From: CAWKDC01 sp964383495
Lineage (GTDB): Bacteria > Pseudomonadota > Gammaproteobacteria > JABCZS01
Direction of reading: 5' to 3'
Assembly (NCBI GenBank): GCA_964383495.1
Contig: CAYLHG010000007.1
Location: 3,176 to 67,175, forward strand
Length of the DNA: 64,000 nt
Part shown: positions 1 through 8,862 of the stretch, one piece after another
Layout: each line of letters opens with the position of its first letter
Numbering within the stretch: position 1 is the first letter of the stretch
Notes under the pieces: model-generated
What the model was told of the DNA's origin: nothing
The model's database searches: none
What the model saw: the letters and a program-made list of their open reading frames with translations, nothing else
Translations under genes and position numbers: made by a program

Positions 1-1077
1 GTGATTATTGCTGAAGCAGGAATCACCTTAGGCGATATTTTAGAATTTTCTATTCCACACGGGTGGTTTTTACCAGTAACACCTGGAACACAATATGTTA
101 CGTTAGGTGGTGCAATAGCCAATGATGTGCATGGTAAAAATCATCATATACGTGGCACTTTTGGATGTCATGTAAAACGTTTCGAATTATTGAGATCTGA
201 TCAAACTGCTAAAATCTGTTCTGCAACAGAAAATACAGAGCTATTTTCAGCCACCATCAGTGGATTAGGCATGACAGGAATTATCACTTGGGTTGAATTA
301 CAATTAATGCCTATCCAATCCCAATATATCAATACACGCACCATTCCATTTGAAAATTTGAACGAATTTTTTTTACTGTCCAAAACGTTTGACATGAAAC
401 ATGAATACACTGTCGCCTGGGTTGATTGCTTAGCAAAAGGCGAACAGCTTGGGCGAGGTGTGTTTTTCATGGGAGATCACGCTGACAATGGGCCTATTGA
501 AACTAATAAAAAGAAAAAAATTTCTATCCCATTCACGCCACCCAAATCAATGGTCAACGCGCTCACTTTAAAAATATTGAATACTGTATATTATCGTTGC
601 CATACTGCAGCTACCCAAACAGTCCATTATGAACCATTTTTCTATCCTCTAGATCGCATATTACAGTGGAACCGTTTATATGGAAACAAAGGATTTCAAC
701 AATACCAATGCATTATTCCAGAAGCGCAGGCTGAGTCTGCTATGCATACTTTATTAGAGGTTATTGGAAAAAGCGGCCAAGGTTCTTTTTTGGCAGTGAT
801 GAAAAAGTGCGGAAAAATAATTTCTCCTGGCTTATTATCATTTCCTATGCCGGGGATATCACTTGCATTAGATTTTCCTCAAAATGATTCATTAAATATG
901 TTATTCTCTGCGCTTGATCATATTGTCCGAGATGCAGGTGGCAGACTATATCCTGCAAAAGATGCACATATGTCTGGCGAAGATTTTCGGCAATATTACC
1001 CAAAGTGGGAGCAACTATCTGCTTTGCGCGATCCTGCATTATGTTCACATTTTTGGAAAAGGGTTACTGAAGTATGA
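1..1077 (+). CDS. DprE1-like FAD-linked oxidase, 5' end outside window
   Basis: The reading frame is open from the first base, so the true N-terminus with the first part of the FAD-binding (PCMH) domain lies upstream; 358 residues are visible, against roughly 460 in DprE1. Visible residues 27-49 carry the end of the FAD-binding domain (TPGT, then NDVHGKNHH). The later QYQCIIPE and YPAKDAHMSGEDF segments match the substrate domain of decaprenylphosphoryl-ribose 2-oxidase. That family oxidises the 2-hydroxyl of polyprenyl-phosphoryl-ribose, the first half of an epimerisation to the arabinose form at the inner membrane. The stop overlaps the start of the SDR gene by 4 bases, which matches the usual DprE1-DprE2 pairing. 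Family call is firm; the sugar is inferred. Confidence 0.85.
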   Translation: MIIAEAGITLGDILEFSIPHGWFLPVTPGTQYVTLGGAIANDVHGKNHHIRGTFGCHVKRFELLRSDQTAKICSATENTELFSATISGLGMTGIITWVELQLMPIQSQYINTRTIPFENLNEFFLLSKTFDMKHEYTVAWVDCLAKGEQLGRGVFFMGDHADNGPIETNKKKKISIPFTPPKSMVNALTLKILNTVYYRCHTAATQTVHYEPFFYPLDRILQWNRLYGNKGFQQYQCIIPEAQAESAMHTLLEVIGKSGQGSFLAVMKKCGKIISPGLLSFPMPGISLALDFPQNDSLNMLFSALDHIVRDAGGRLYPAKDAHMSGEDFRQYYPKWEQLSALRDPALCSHFWKRVTEV

Positions 1078-1814
1078 AAAAAATATTGATTATTGGTGCA
1101 ACTTCCGCCATTGCAACAGCATGCGCAAAATATTGGGCCTCTGAACAAACAGAATTTTTCTTGGTTGCTCGAAACTCAGAAAAACTTAAACAAACAGCAG
1201 ATGACTTAATCGCTCGCGGCAGCATGAATACTACCTGTTATACATTAGACCTTAATCAATTTGACCAATATGATGCCATGTTAACGTCATGTTTTCAAAA
1301 ATTAGATACCGTAGATATTGCATTGATCGCACATGGAACACTTGCTGATCAAGAAGCTTGCGAAAAAGATGTAAATCTTACTTTGCGTGAAATATCCAAC
1401 AATGGTTTGAGCGTTATTGCTATTCTTACTTTATTATCCAACCGCATGGAAGAACAACATTTCGGCAGCATTGCTGTTATTTCTTCTGTAGCGGGAGATC
1501 GCGGCAGAGCTTCTAATTATATTTATGGCGCTGCTAAGGCAGCAGTCACTACATTTTGTGATGGATTGCGTGGGCGTTTATACAAAACGGGTGTTCACGT
1601 TTTAACGATTAAACCTGGATTCGTTGATACCCCAATGACGAAAGGTTTACCCTTGCCACGCTTACTACTCGCATCACCTGAAAAAGTGGCACAAGATATT
1701 TGCGATGCTATTAAAAAACAAAAAAATGTAATTTATACACCTTGTTTTTGGGTAGGCATTATGTTCATAATCAAATCTATTCCAAATTTTATTTTTAAAA
1801 GGTTGCCGTTATGA
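1074..1814 (+). CDS. DprE2-like short-chain dehydrogenase
   Basis: Short-chain dehydrogenase/reductase of 246 residues. The NAD(P)-binding glycine motif GATSAIA lies at about residues 8-14, the catalytic serine in VISSVAG and the Tyr-Lys pair in YGAAK near residue 150. A hydrophobic C-terminal stretch (FWVGIMFIIKSIPNFIF) suggests membrane association, as in DprE2. With the upstream oxidase it would reduce the 2-keto intermediate to complete polyprenyl-phosphate ribose to arabinose epimerisation. It overlaps both neighbours by 4 bases (ATGA junctions), so translation is probably coupled. A generic SDR of other specificity cannot be excluded without the neighbours. Confidence 0.85.
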   Translation: MKKILIIGATSAIATACAKYWASEQTEFFLVARNSEKLKQTADDLIARGSMNTTCYTLDLNQFDQYDAMLTSCFQKLDTVDIALIAHGTLADQEACEKDVNLTLREISNNGLSVIAILTLLSNRMEEQHFGSIAVISSVAGDRGRASNYIYGAAKAAVTTFCDGLRGRLYKTGVHVLTIKPGFVDTPMTKGLPLPRLLLASPEKVAQDICDAIKKQKNVIYTPCFWVGIMFIIKSIPNFIFKRLPL

Positions 1815-3448
1815 TCAAAAATTTATCTGACAAACAGATCATTGCTCCTTTTATTATTTTCGCTATTTTTCAAGTAGCATTAGCTATTATCGGCGGGGTT
1901 CATCATTACAGCCCCGTTCCATTTGTAGATATGTGGGATGGACAAATGCCATTTCTAGCAAATACACGAGATTGGCATACTTGGTGGGCGCAACATAATG
2001 AACACCGAATTTTTTTGTCCCGGATACTGTTTTTAATGGACTTTAAATTTTTTAGCAGCAATGCTATTTTTTTATTTTTTTGTAATTATTTATTTGCTTT
2101 TATGTCATTTATAATTTTCTTCATGGCATTAAAAGAAATGTTAAAAAATGAAAAAAATACCATTACATTACCTATCATGGCCTCTATCCTTTTATGTTTA
2201 TTGTTTTTTTGGGATCAAAAAGAAAATTTTACGTGGGCGTTTCAAAGTCAATTCTTTTTAGCATCGAGTTTACCCCTGCTTGCGTTTTATTCGTTGCATA
2301 AGTCATATACTTCTTCTCAAGTATATTGGTTTATTTTAGCGTGTTTTGTAGGGCTTCTTTCTAGCGGGGCAATGGCAAATGGCATATTAGCATCACCTAT
2401 TATGGTTTTGTTAGCGATTACATTAAGAATGAAGTGGCCTTATATCGTTATCTTATTATTACTCGCATCATTTGAATTATTTTTTTATTTTAATGGTTAT
2501 ACTAAACCTTCCCAAGAAACTTCCATGATAGAAGATATTCTTAAAAATCCTATTGGGCTGATACGATACTCACTCGTATATCTAAGCAATCCCTTTGCTT
2601 CAATTGTTCATTCGAAAAAAATATTTTTCTTAATAAGCTCTCTTTTCCTTTTCAGCAGCTCCATGTGCTTATATCGCGCACTGAAGTCATGCACAACGTC
2701 TTCGCTTCAACTTGCTCTACTCGCATTCATTTTATATGTTGTTGCCACTGCTATGGTGACAAGCGGAGGGCGTTCTTTTTTAGGTACTTCTCAAGCCTTA
2801 TCAAGCCGATACGCTACACCAACTTTAATGATGTGGTCAGCATTATTTATATTATATGCGCCGTGGTTTGCAGAGCAGGCGCGCAAAAATAAATATCGCT
2901 TACTCGCATTATTAATTATCCCCGTAGTACTTTTTCCTTATCAAATAAAAGCATTATCCTCTCAAAAAGCGAAGGTTGCAGATAAAATGATCGCTGCACT
3001 TGCTTTGGCGATGCATATTCAAGATGATGAAATAATTATTTCTATTTATCCATTTCCAGGCCATGTTATCAATTCATCCAAAGATCCCGCCAAAAAAAAT
3101 ATTGCTATTTTCAACAACCCTCTCATTAAAGGCGCTTCACATTTAATAGGGCAAAAAGAAAAAAATGTCTCCAATCGGATATGCGAAGGAGAAGTAACCA
3201 ACATTATTTATTTAGAACATGCCCCTGAATATGTACGCATAGAAGGTACTTTATCATATGAAACTCAATCTCCTAAAGTAATACATATTCTTTCTCAAGA
3301 TCGCACTATTGTAGGCTATGCTTTAGGTGGCGCGCCTAGTGCTAAAAATCAATCTTTTAAATTTAAAGGTTATTTGAAACATGAATATCAACATCAACCC
3401 ATCATTTTAAAAGGGCTTAATCCTGATTGCGAAAAAGGTATCAATTAA
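1811..3448 (+). CDS. Multi-pass membrane protein, possible GT-C glycosyltransferase
   Basis: A 545-residue protein with about ten hydrophobic segments spread over residues 10-395, followed by a soluble, probably periplasmic tail. The first extracytoplasmic loop contains acidic and basic residues (FVDMWDG, then NEHRIFLSR), the type of loop that holds the catalytic aspartate in GT-C polyprenyl-phosphate-sugar transferases. Its place inside an operon with DprE1/DprE2-like enzymes and GtrA makes it a candidate for the transferase that uses the lipid-linked sugar. No family motif is recognised with certainty, so the function is inference from topology and context. It starts 4 bases inside the SDR gene. 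Confidence 0.6.
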   Translation: MIKNLSDKQIIAPFIIFAIFQVALAIIGGVHHYSPVPFVDMWDGQMPFLANTRDWHTWWAQHNEHRIFLSRILFLMDFKFFSSNAIFLFFCNYLFAFMSFIIFFMALKEMLKNEKNTITLPIMASILLCLLFFWDQKENFTWAFQSQFFLASSLPLLAFYSLHKSYTSSQVYWFILACFVGLLSSGAMANGILASPIMVLLAITLRMKWPYIVILLLLASFELFFYFNGYTKPSQETSMIEDILKNPIGLIRYSLVYLSNPFASIVHSKKIFFLISSLFLFSSSMCLYRALKSCTTSSLQLALLAFILYVVATAMVTSGGRSFLGTSQALSSRYATPTLMMWSALFILYAPWFAEQARKNKYRLLALLIIPVVLFPYQIKALSSQKAKVADKMIAALALAMHIQDDEIIISIYPFPGHVINSSKDPAKKNIAIFNNPLIKGASHLIGQKEKNVSNRICEGEVTNIIYLEHAPEYVRIEGTLSYETQSPKVIHILSQDRTIVGYALGGAPSAKNQSFKFKGYLKHEYQHQPIILKGLNPDCEKGIN

Positions 3449-4393
3449 ATGCATTCACGTGATCTTAAAATCATATTGCCTGGAGGCGCCGGGCTTGTTG
3501 GACAAAACCTTGTTGCACGTCTTAAGCAGCGCGGATACAATCATTTGCTTGTTTTAGACAAGCATAAAAAAAATTTAGATATTCTAAAACAATTACACCC
3601 TGATGTTACTACTGTTTATGCAGATCTTTCAGAACCAGGAGAATGGGAACCATACTTTCAAGATGCGGATGTCGTTGTAATGCTACAAGCGCAAATTGGT
3701 GATCTTCATCCTGAACCCTTTATCCGCAATAATATTACTTCAACTCAGCATGTATTATCAGCCATCAAAAAATATCAAATTTCTTATACAGTACACATCA
3801 GTTCATCTGTAGTTAAATCAGTAGCTGATGATCATTACACTCGCACCAAACGTATACAAGAAGAGCAAGTATTAGAAAGTGGTATCCCTTGTGTTGTGTT
3901 ACGTCCCACGCTTATGTTTGGTTGGTTTGATAGAAAACATTTAGGATGGCTTTCTCGATTTATGCAAAAAATACCTGTATTTCCGATTCCTGGTGACGGA
4001 AAATACATGCGACAGCCCCTTTATGTAGGAGATTTTGCCAAAATTATTGTTAGCTGTATTGAACACCAGATCACAGGAAAAGTGTTTAACATTACAGGGT
4101 TGGAAAAAATAGATTATATTGATATTATTCATGCTATTAAAAAAACAACTTCTTCAAAATCCATCATTGTGAATATTCCTTATTGGGTTTTTTATGCACT
4201 CTTAGAAATGTGGTCTTTTTTTGATAAAAATCCACCGTTCACAACTGCTCAGCTTACTGCTCTCGTTGCACATGATGAATTTGAGGTGATCGACTGGCCC
4301 ACTGTTTTTAACGTAACACCTACTCCTTTTGAAAAAGCTATTCATGAAACTTTTCATCATGATACTTATAGCAACATTGTACTGGAGTTTTGA
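3449..4393 (+). CDS. NAD-dependent epimerase/dehydratase family protein
   Basis: Extended-SDR fold of 314 residues. GGAGLVGQNL at about residues 10-19 is the Rossmann glycine motif, SSSVV gives the Ser region and the sequence ends with a variable substrate domain. The usual YxxxK appears as YTRTK (near residue 130), so the catalytic pair is present. Likely acts on a nucleotide sugar; the substrate cannot be read. It starts immediately after the stop of the membrane protein and is followed without a gap by the FAD oxidoreductase, so it belongs to the same transcript. Confidence 0.75.
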   Translation: MHSRDLKIILPGGAGLVGQNLVARLKQRGYNHLLVLDKHKKNLDILKQLHPDVTTVYADLSEPGEWEPYFQDADVVVMLQAQIGDLHPEPFIRNNITSTQHVLSAIKKYQISYTVHISSSVVKSVADDHYTRTKRIQEEQVLESGIPCVVLRPTLMFGWFDRKHLGWLSRFMQKIPVFPIPGDGKYMRQPLYVGDFAKIIVSCIEHQITGKVFNITGLEKIDYIDIIHAIKKTTSSKSIIVNIPYWVFYALLEMWSFFDKNPPFTTAQLTALVAHDEFEVIDWPTVFNVTPTPFEKAIHETFHHDTYSNIVLEF

Positions 4394-5680
4394 ATGACAC
4401 AACGTATTGCTATATTAGGTGCAGGACCCATGGGGCTGGCAGTCGCTTATCAACTTGTACAAGATGGGTATCAGCCCATTATTTTTGAGGCCGACGATCG
4501 CCTAGGAGGAATGGCTGCTTCCTTTGATTTTAATGGCATTGAAATTGAGCGTTATTATCACTTTCACTGCATTTCGGATACTGGATTTCTCAATATCTTA
4601 AAAGAACTTTCTCTGTTAAAAAAAATGCATTGGGTAAAAACCAAAATGGGTTATTTTTATCAAGGGAAAGTTACCCCCTGGGGGAATCCGATTGCATTGC
4701 TTAAATTTCCTGGGTTAAGCATTATTGCAAAATTTAGATATGGTCTTCATGCTTTTTTATCCACAAAACGTAAAGATTGGCGCTCTTTAGATAAACTGGA
4801 CGCTGTTCAATGGATTCAAGATTGGATTGGCATAGAAGCTTACAATGTGTTATGGAAAAAATTATTTGAGTTTAAATTCTATGATTATAAAAATAATTTA
4901 TCAGCTGCTTGGATTTGGAGCCGCATTCACAGAATTGGTCGCTCCCGTTATAATTTATTCGAAGAAAAATTAGGGTACCTAGAAGGCGGATCAGATACTT
5001 TGCTCCAAGCGATGAGAGATTACATTGAAAAAAACGGCGGAGAATTTCATTTAAAAAGCCCAGTATCACGCGTTATCATTGAAAATAACCAAGTTAAAGG
5101 AATAGAAGTTAATGGTCTTGTCACTGCTTTTGACAAAGTCATTAGCACCATTCCGCTACCTTATGTGCCTCGCCTTATGCCTGATTTACCCCAGACTGTT
5201 TTAAATCAATTCAAGTCACTTCATAACATTGCTGTGGTTTGCGTGATCGTAAAATTAAAAAGAAAAGTTACTGATAATTTTTGGCTGAATGTTAATGATG
5301 ATAGCATGGATATTCCAGGTATTATTGAATACACACAGCTGCGCCCTATGAGTGATCATATTGTATATGTGCCGTTTTATATGCCAGGAGAGCATCCAAA
5401 ATTTAAAGATCCTGATCAAGTTTTCTTAGATAAAGTAAAAAATTATTTGAAAAAAATCAACCCTGAATTACAGGATGAAGATTTTATCGAACTACGTGCA
5501 AGCCGTTATCGACATGCACAACCCATTTGCCCGCCAGGATATTTGAGTAAACTGCCCCCCGTTGCATTACCCATCAAAGGGTTATGGGTTGCGGATACGT
5601 CTTATTATTATCCTGCAGATCGCGGCATTTCTGAAAGCATAGATTTTGGACGCATGATGGCAAAAATGGCAATCACATGA
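4394..5680 (+). CDS. FAD/NAD(P)-binding oxidoreductase, amine-oxidase-like
   Basis: A 428-residue flavoprotein. GAGPMG at residues 9-14 is the dinucleotide-binding motif, followed by an acidic residue at the end of strand two (IIFEADDRLGG). The C-terminal GLWVADTSYYYPADRGI is the second FAD-contacting segment typical of protoporphyrinogen-oxidase/UDP-galactopyranose-mutase-like proteins. Members of this group occur in polysaccharide gene clusters, where their reaction is mostly undefined. Start and stop abut or overlap the neighbours, showing it is an operon member and not a heme gene. The reaction is not assigned. Confidence 0.75.
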   Translation: MTQRIAILGAGPMGLAVAYQLVQDGYQPIIFEADDRLGGMAASFDFNGIEIERYYHFHCISDTGFLNILKELSLLKKMHWVKTKMGYFYQGKVTPWGNPIALLKFPGLSIIAKFRYGLHAFLSTKRKDWRSLDKLDAVQWIQDWIGIEAYNVLWKKLFEFKFYDYKNNLSAAWIWSRIHRIGRSRYNLFEEKLGYLEGGSDTLLQAMRDYIEKNGGEFHLKSPVSRVIIENNQVKGIEVNGLVTAFDKVISTIPLPYVPRLMPDLPQTVLNQFKSLHNIAVVCVIVKLKRKVTDNFWLNVNDDSMDIPGIIEYTQLRPMSDHIVYVPFYMPGEHPKFKDPDQVFLDKVKNYLKKINPELQDEDFIELRASRYRHAQPICPPGYLSKLPPVALPIKGLWVADTSYYYPADRGISESIDFGRMMAKMAIT

Positions 5681-6090
5681 TTAAACACTTTGCATCAAAA
5701 CAATTCGTTGCTTTCTTGTGTACGGGGGGAGTTGCCGCACTGGTTAATTTTTTAAGCCGTATTATTTATAGCGAATGGTTTTCTTTTTCAGCGGCGATCA
5801 TTATTGCTTATGTCACAGGCATGATCACTGCTTTTATTTTAGCAAAAATATTTGTGTTTAAAAAAGCAACCCAAACGTTTCAACGATCGATTTTTTTCTT
5901 TTGTTTAGTCAACCTTGCATCTATTGCACAAACGTTAATTATCAGTTTGATTTTGGCTAATTATCTTCTGCCATTTTTCCACGTTATTCATTTTAAGCTG
6001 GAAATAGCCCATGCAGCTGGGGTGGTTGTCCCTGCTTTAACTAGCTATATTGGCCACAAACGCTGGTCTTTCCGAGAGCTTCCTTATTAG
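5677..6090 (+). CDS. GtrA family membrane protein
   Basis: A 137-residue protein with four hydrophobic segments (about residues 10-30, 36-58, 70-92 and 105-125) and the family end pattern SYIGHKRWSF. GtrA-type proteins are proposed flippases or partners for polyprenyl-phosphate-linked sugars in O-antigen glucosylation, teichoic acid and arabinan assembly. It overlaps the preceding flavoprotein gene by 4 bases and ends the operon. In this context it would move the lipid-linked sugar made by the DprE-like pair. That role is inference; family membership is clear from length, topology and tail. Confidence 0.85.
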   Translation: MIKHFASKQFVAFLCTGGVAALVNFLSRIIYSEWFSFSAAIIIAYVTGMITAFILAKIFVFKKATQTFQRSIFFFCLVNLASIAQTLIISLILANYLLPFFHVIHFKLEIAHAAGVVVPALTSYIGHKRWSFRELPY

Positions 6091-6153
6091 CCTAGGTTAA
6101 GAATTTATTAACAATTTGTTACATAAGCATAAAAAAAACTACTGTCTCTTATA

Positions 6154-6183
6154 AAATATGGTATAATTTAGTTAACCATATTT
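6154..6183 (+). promoter_or_regulatory. Extended -10 promoter overlapped by a 9-bp inverted repeat
   Basis: TGGTATAAT at 6159-6167 is an extended -10 element upstream of the PP2C-like gene. The arms AAATATGGT (6154-6162) and ACCATATTT (6175-6183) form a perfect inverted repeat with a 12-base spacer that straddles the -10 and the likely start of transcription, which would suit a repressor site. No good -35 is seen. Confidence 0.45.
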
Positions 6184-6222
6184 ATTTGGTAGCTTAACAT
6201 TGTACCCTATAGAGGCCTTATT

Positions 6223-7449
6223 TTGAAAACTACAGCTGTATTAACACAATATCATGAGACAACTACCACACTCAATACTGCACATATAAGCATCGCAGGC
6301 TCTAAATACAACAATAACAAAGAGTTAGCAGCAAGGGAACAAGAAGACACTTACAGTTACGGCGCCCTAGTGCTGCCTGAGCTCTCCCGTGAAGTACAAG
6401 AAACAGCACTCAAACACACCATTATAGAGCTCGCCGAGTCTCTCCTAAAAGGAGGCGAGGATGCCTGTATTGCTCAAGACTCCGGCTGTACTTTACTAGC
6501 CACGTGTGGCAGCGCTTGGGCTTCCGTAGGAGATAGTATTCTTCTTAAATGTACGCTTCAAGCGAATAATCAGGTTCGCCTGGAGCTTGTTAACCCTCTC
6601 CATCATATTACCCGCGCAGAAATTGAGCTGTGGCGTAAAACAAGTGAACAACAATTGCCTCTTTTTAATGTTATTAAATTCCATAATCTTGACAAAAAAG
6701 GCAGAGGAAAATGGGCCGGTTCCGAAATGATGCGTGCCTTAGGGAATGTTTCTCATCATGAAGAATATGGGATGCACCATACACCCAGCAGCGGGCTTTT
6801 CTCAGATGTTAACGATGAGAAAAAAATATTTATTATTACTGCTTCAGATGGGTTATTCCATTGTGCCTTTCCTCAACTCATAGCATTGCAAGCACGATAT
6901 ACAGCTATTGAGGAATCTTTTCAAAAAAGCCCGCAAAAAGAAGATGATTATTTGAAAAAATTAGATGAGCTCGATAAAATAGATCAAGATAAATATAAAA
7001 TAATACTATCTGTTTTTGAAGCAAGCATTAATGATGCAATTTTAAAATATGGGCACGCAAATACGGATATTATTAAAAACGCGTTGGCAGAAACTTTAGC
7101 AGGTCTTCATAACGGTAATATTGAGCATTGCCTTGATAATGTCACCATACTGGTAAGCCATGCACTAAATAATGAGTTTACCATGGTGGCAGATGGGCAT
7201 TCCGGAAAACAATCAGCGGAATATGTTGCAGAAAATTTCAAAAAAATATTGCAGCAACACTTATTAGCACTACATCAGTCTAAAGAAGATGATCCCTCCG
7301 TTTCTTATTCTGTGCCCCAAAAACATTTTGCCCCTCTTAGTCCGAGCTCAGCTTCTAGTAGTCCGCGACCTGGTACACCACTAGAATCAAATAACCACTC
7401 AGTCTCTCAAAGTCCTGTGACCACAGCCATCAGAAAATTCCCATCATAA
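6223..7449 (+). CDS. PP2C-like protein phosphatase with circularly permuted motif order
   Basis: A 408-residue protein carrying the PP2C metal-phosphatase signature in an unusual order. Reading from the N-terminus: REQED (E41, D42), DSGCT (86-90), SVGDS (101-105), a HH pair (127-128) at the place of the LTxDH motif, RALG (171-174), ASDG (207-210) and DNVTILV (305-311). Only then comes VADGHSG (322-328) with SAEYVAENF, the motif that normally follows the ED strand near the N-terminus. All metal ligands expected of the family (ED, DG, the D of SDG, the D of DN) are present, so an active Ser/Thr phosphatase is plausible. The last 50 residues are Ser/Pro-rich. The TTG start is chosen for an AGAGG ribosome site 7 bases upstream; no in-frame ATG fits better. 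It stands alone with its own promoter. A host-directed role is speculation. Confidence 0.75.
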   Translation: MKTTAVLTQYHETTTTLNTAHISIAGSKYNNNKELAAREQEDTYSYGALVLPELSREVQETALKHTIIELAESLLKGGEDACIAQDSGCTLLATCGSAWASVGDSILLKCTLQANNQVRLELVNPLHHITRAEIELWRKTSEQQLPLFNVIKFHNLDKKGRGKWAGSEMMRALGNVSHHEEYGMHHTPSSGLFSDVNDEKKIFIITASDGLFHCAFPQLIALQARYTAIEESFQKSPQKEDDYLKKLDELDKIDQDKYKIILSVFEASINDAILKYGHANTDIIKNALAETLAGLHNGNIEHCLDNVTILVSHALNNEFTMVADGHSGKQSAEYVAENFKKILQQHLLALHQSKEDDPSVSYSVPQKHFAPLSPSSASSSPRPGTPLESNNHSVSQSPVTTAIRKFPS

Positions 7450-7586
7450 CATGTTGATCCATAAAATCCGTTATCGAAATACTCATGATGCTTGTCAAGC
7501 CGTTCCATTAAACTTACCTAAATCTACTTAACTTTGACCGCAAGCTCAAAGCCACGCTTCCCGCTGACACGGGAGAACTCTCCCTA

Positions 7587-7614
7587 TTGTTTTTTAGCTC
7601 CTTTGCGGTATACT
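7587..7614 (+). promoter_or_regulatory. Probable sigma-70 promoter
   Basis: TTGTTT at 7587-7592 and TATACT at 7609-7614 with a 16-base spacer, upstream of the 256-residue gene that starts at 7665. Confidence 0.5.
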
Positions 7615-7622
7615 GTTCTGAT

Positions 7623-7641
7623 CTGTTCTTTTTTTGAACAG
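7623..7641 (+). promoter_or_regulatory. Inverted repeat CTGTTC-N7-GAACAG in leader
   Basis: A perfect 6-bp dyad (7623-7628 with 7636-7641) separated by seven bases, mostly T, lies just downstream of the -10 and before the ribosome site of the next gene. It is followed by five T residues, so it may be an operator or a weak attenuator. Confidence 0.35.
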
Positions 7642-7664
7642 TTTTTAGGCAGTAGGAGGTTTTG

Positions 7665-8432
7665 ATGTCTACGACATTAGAAAGTTATATGAATAGTTTA
7701 GATGATATATTGGAACGTCTTCGCAAAGAAAATATCAGTTTCCTTACTTATCAATATTTCATCGAAGCGTTGCATGCTAATGCTATTCCAGGGTTCAATC
7801 CGGATACCAAAAAGGTGTTATTATTTGTTGAAACCGTAGTTAATACAAGCAATGCAGCATATTTGAAAGAAACTTTGTTCCAAGCGCATTTAAATTTTAG
7901 AAGAGCCTTGCGGACATTAGATATCACCATTGAGCCTTTCAAGAACATCGTTTCACAATTATATAATCATTATAACAGGCTACATCCAAATCCAGAAACG
8001 AAACGGCAAATTCAAAAAAAGGAATTGTTAAGACAACTAACCCATCTTAGTGTTACTTTAATGAATGCGTTAACCATATTTCCTCCACAGCAGATGGAGA
8101 AAAGTGCAGTTGAAGGGGTAAAATCATGCTTTGACAGTATGGCTCAGCTCTTAGAAACGCCGGCTTTGAAAGATCAAGGCATTGCATACGCTATTCACAG
8201 CTGGCCACAAGACATTTTTCAATGCCTTTTTGAAGGAGAGGAATGGACCTCAGATACTTATAGAAGGCTCAAGCCTCATTTTGTTGGCATAAGCGCAGCA
8301 ATTACGCATCTGCAGGAACGGTTCCAAGCACTTGATACCATCAGAAAGCAAGTTCGCAGTGAACTACCACCCCACGACCCTGCTAATATTGGACCTGTAG
8401 CCGGTTTAAGGCAACCGGGCGCACGCGCATAA
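7665..8432 (+). CDS. Hypothetical helical protein
   Basis: A 255-residue protein I do not recognise. It is predicted mostly helical and soluble, with no signal peptide, no membrane segment and only two cysteines; the tail is Pro/Gly/Arg-rich (HDPANIGPVAGLRQPGARA). The start is the ATG at 7665, five bases after a strong AGGAGG; a TTG codon directly before it would add one residue. It has its own promoter and a small dyad in the leader. It ends one base before the convergent small membrane protein gene. Neighbours are also accessory genes, so it may be lineage-specific. Confidence 0.7.
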   Translation: MSTTLESYMNSLDDILERLRKENISFLTYQYFIEALHANAIPGFNPDTKKVLLFVETVVNTSNAAYLKETLFQAHLNFRRALRTLDITIEPFKNIVSQLYNHYNRLHPNPETKRQIQKKELLRQLTHLSVTLMNALTIFPPQQMEKSAVEGVKSCFDSMAQLLETPALKDQGIAYAIHSWPQDIFQCLFEGEEWTSDTYRRLKPHFVGISAAITHLQERFQALDTIRKQVRSELPPHDPANIGPVAGLRQPGARA

Positions 8433-8696
8433 TTATTGGTTCACAGCTAGCTTTGCGGGGTGAGCTCTCTGAGCAGCTTGGTTGTTAGCTGGGGCCGTGC
8501 TCATGGAGACCATAGCGCCACCACTACAACAAACCACCGCTGTGCCTAGCGCGGCCGTTACCAAGCTTAATGCATTAAAGGCATCGGCCTCGCCCTGAGT
8601 GAAAACTCCTGCACTTCTGGCGAGACTGGTTAGCACAAAAGCACTACTGGGGATTAAAATACCCAAGGTAATCGCAGCAGCTGGGGAAATGTTCAT
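8433..8696 (-). CDS. Small two-helix membrane protein
   Basis: An 87-residue protein with two hydrophobic stretches (about residues 6-28 and 42-66, the latter with a CC pair) and a polar tail. It is preceded by AGGAGG seven bases before the ATG and a promoter at 8727-8756, so it is probably a real gene. No family is recognised. It is convergent with, and directly abuts, the helical protein gene on the other strand. Confidence 0.6.
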   Translation of the reverse strand: MNISPAAAITLGILIPSSAFVLTSLARSAGVFTQGEADAFNALSLVTAALGTAVVCCSGGAMVSMSTAPANNQAAQRAHPAKLAVNQ

Positions 8697-8726
8697 AGAT
8701 ACCTCCTGACCTCAAAAGAAGTTAGC

Positions 8727-8756
8727 ATTATATCATATAAACCTCGTTATTAACAA
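8727..8756 (-). promoter_or_regulatory. Probable promoter of the 87-residue gene
   Basis: Read on the minus strand: TTGTTA (8751-8756) and a consensus TATAAT (8727-8732) with an 18-base spacer, about 30 bases upstream of the start codon. Confidence 0.5.
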
Positions 8757-8862
8757 TGCTAGATGCCTAGGGCAATACCCAATGCGTAGATTTATAGGCT
8801 AGACTGATTTTAGCGGGTGCTTAATCAGGTGACCCTATCATTTTCCACTAGGAGCAAATTTC

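Noticed and set aside
7450..7540. Short plus-strand frame of about 26 codons after the PP2C-like gene
   Set aside because: Too short, no ribosome site and no recognisable motif.
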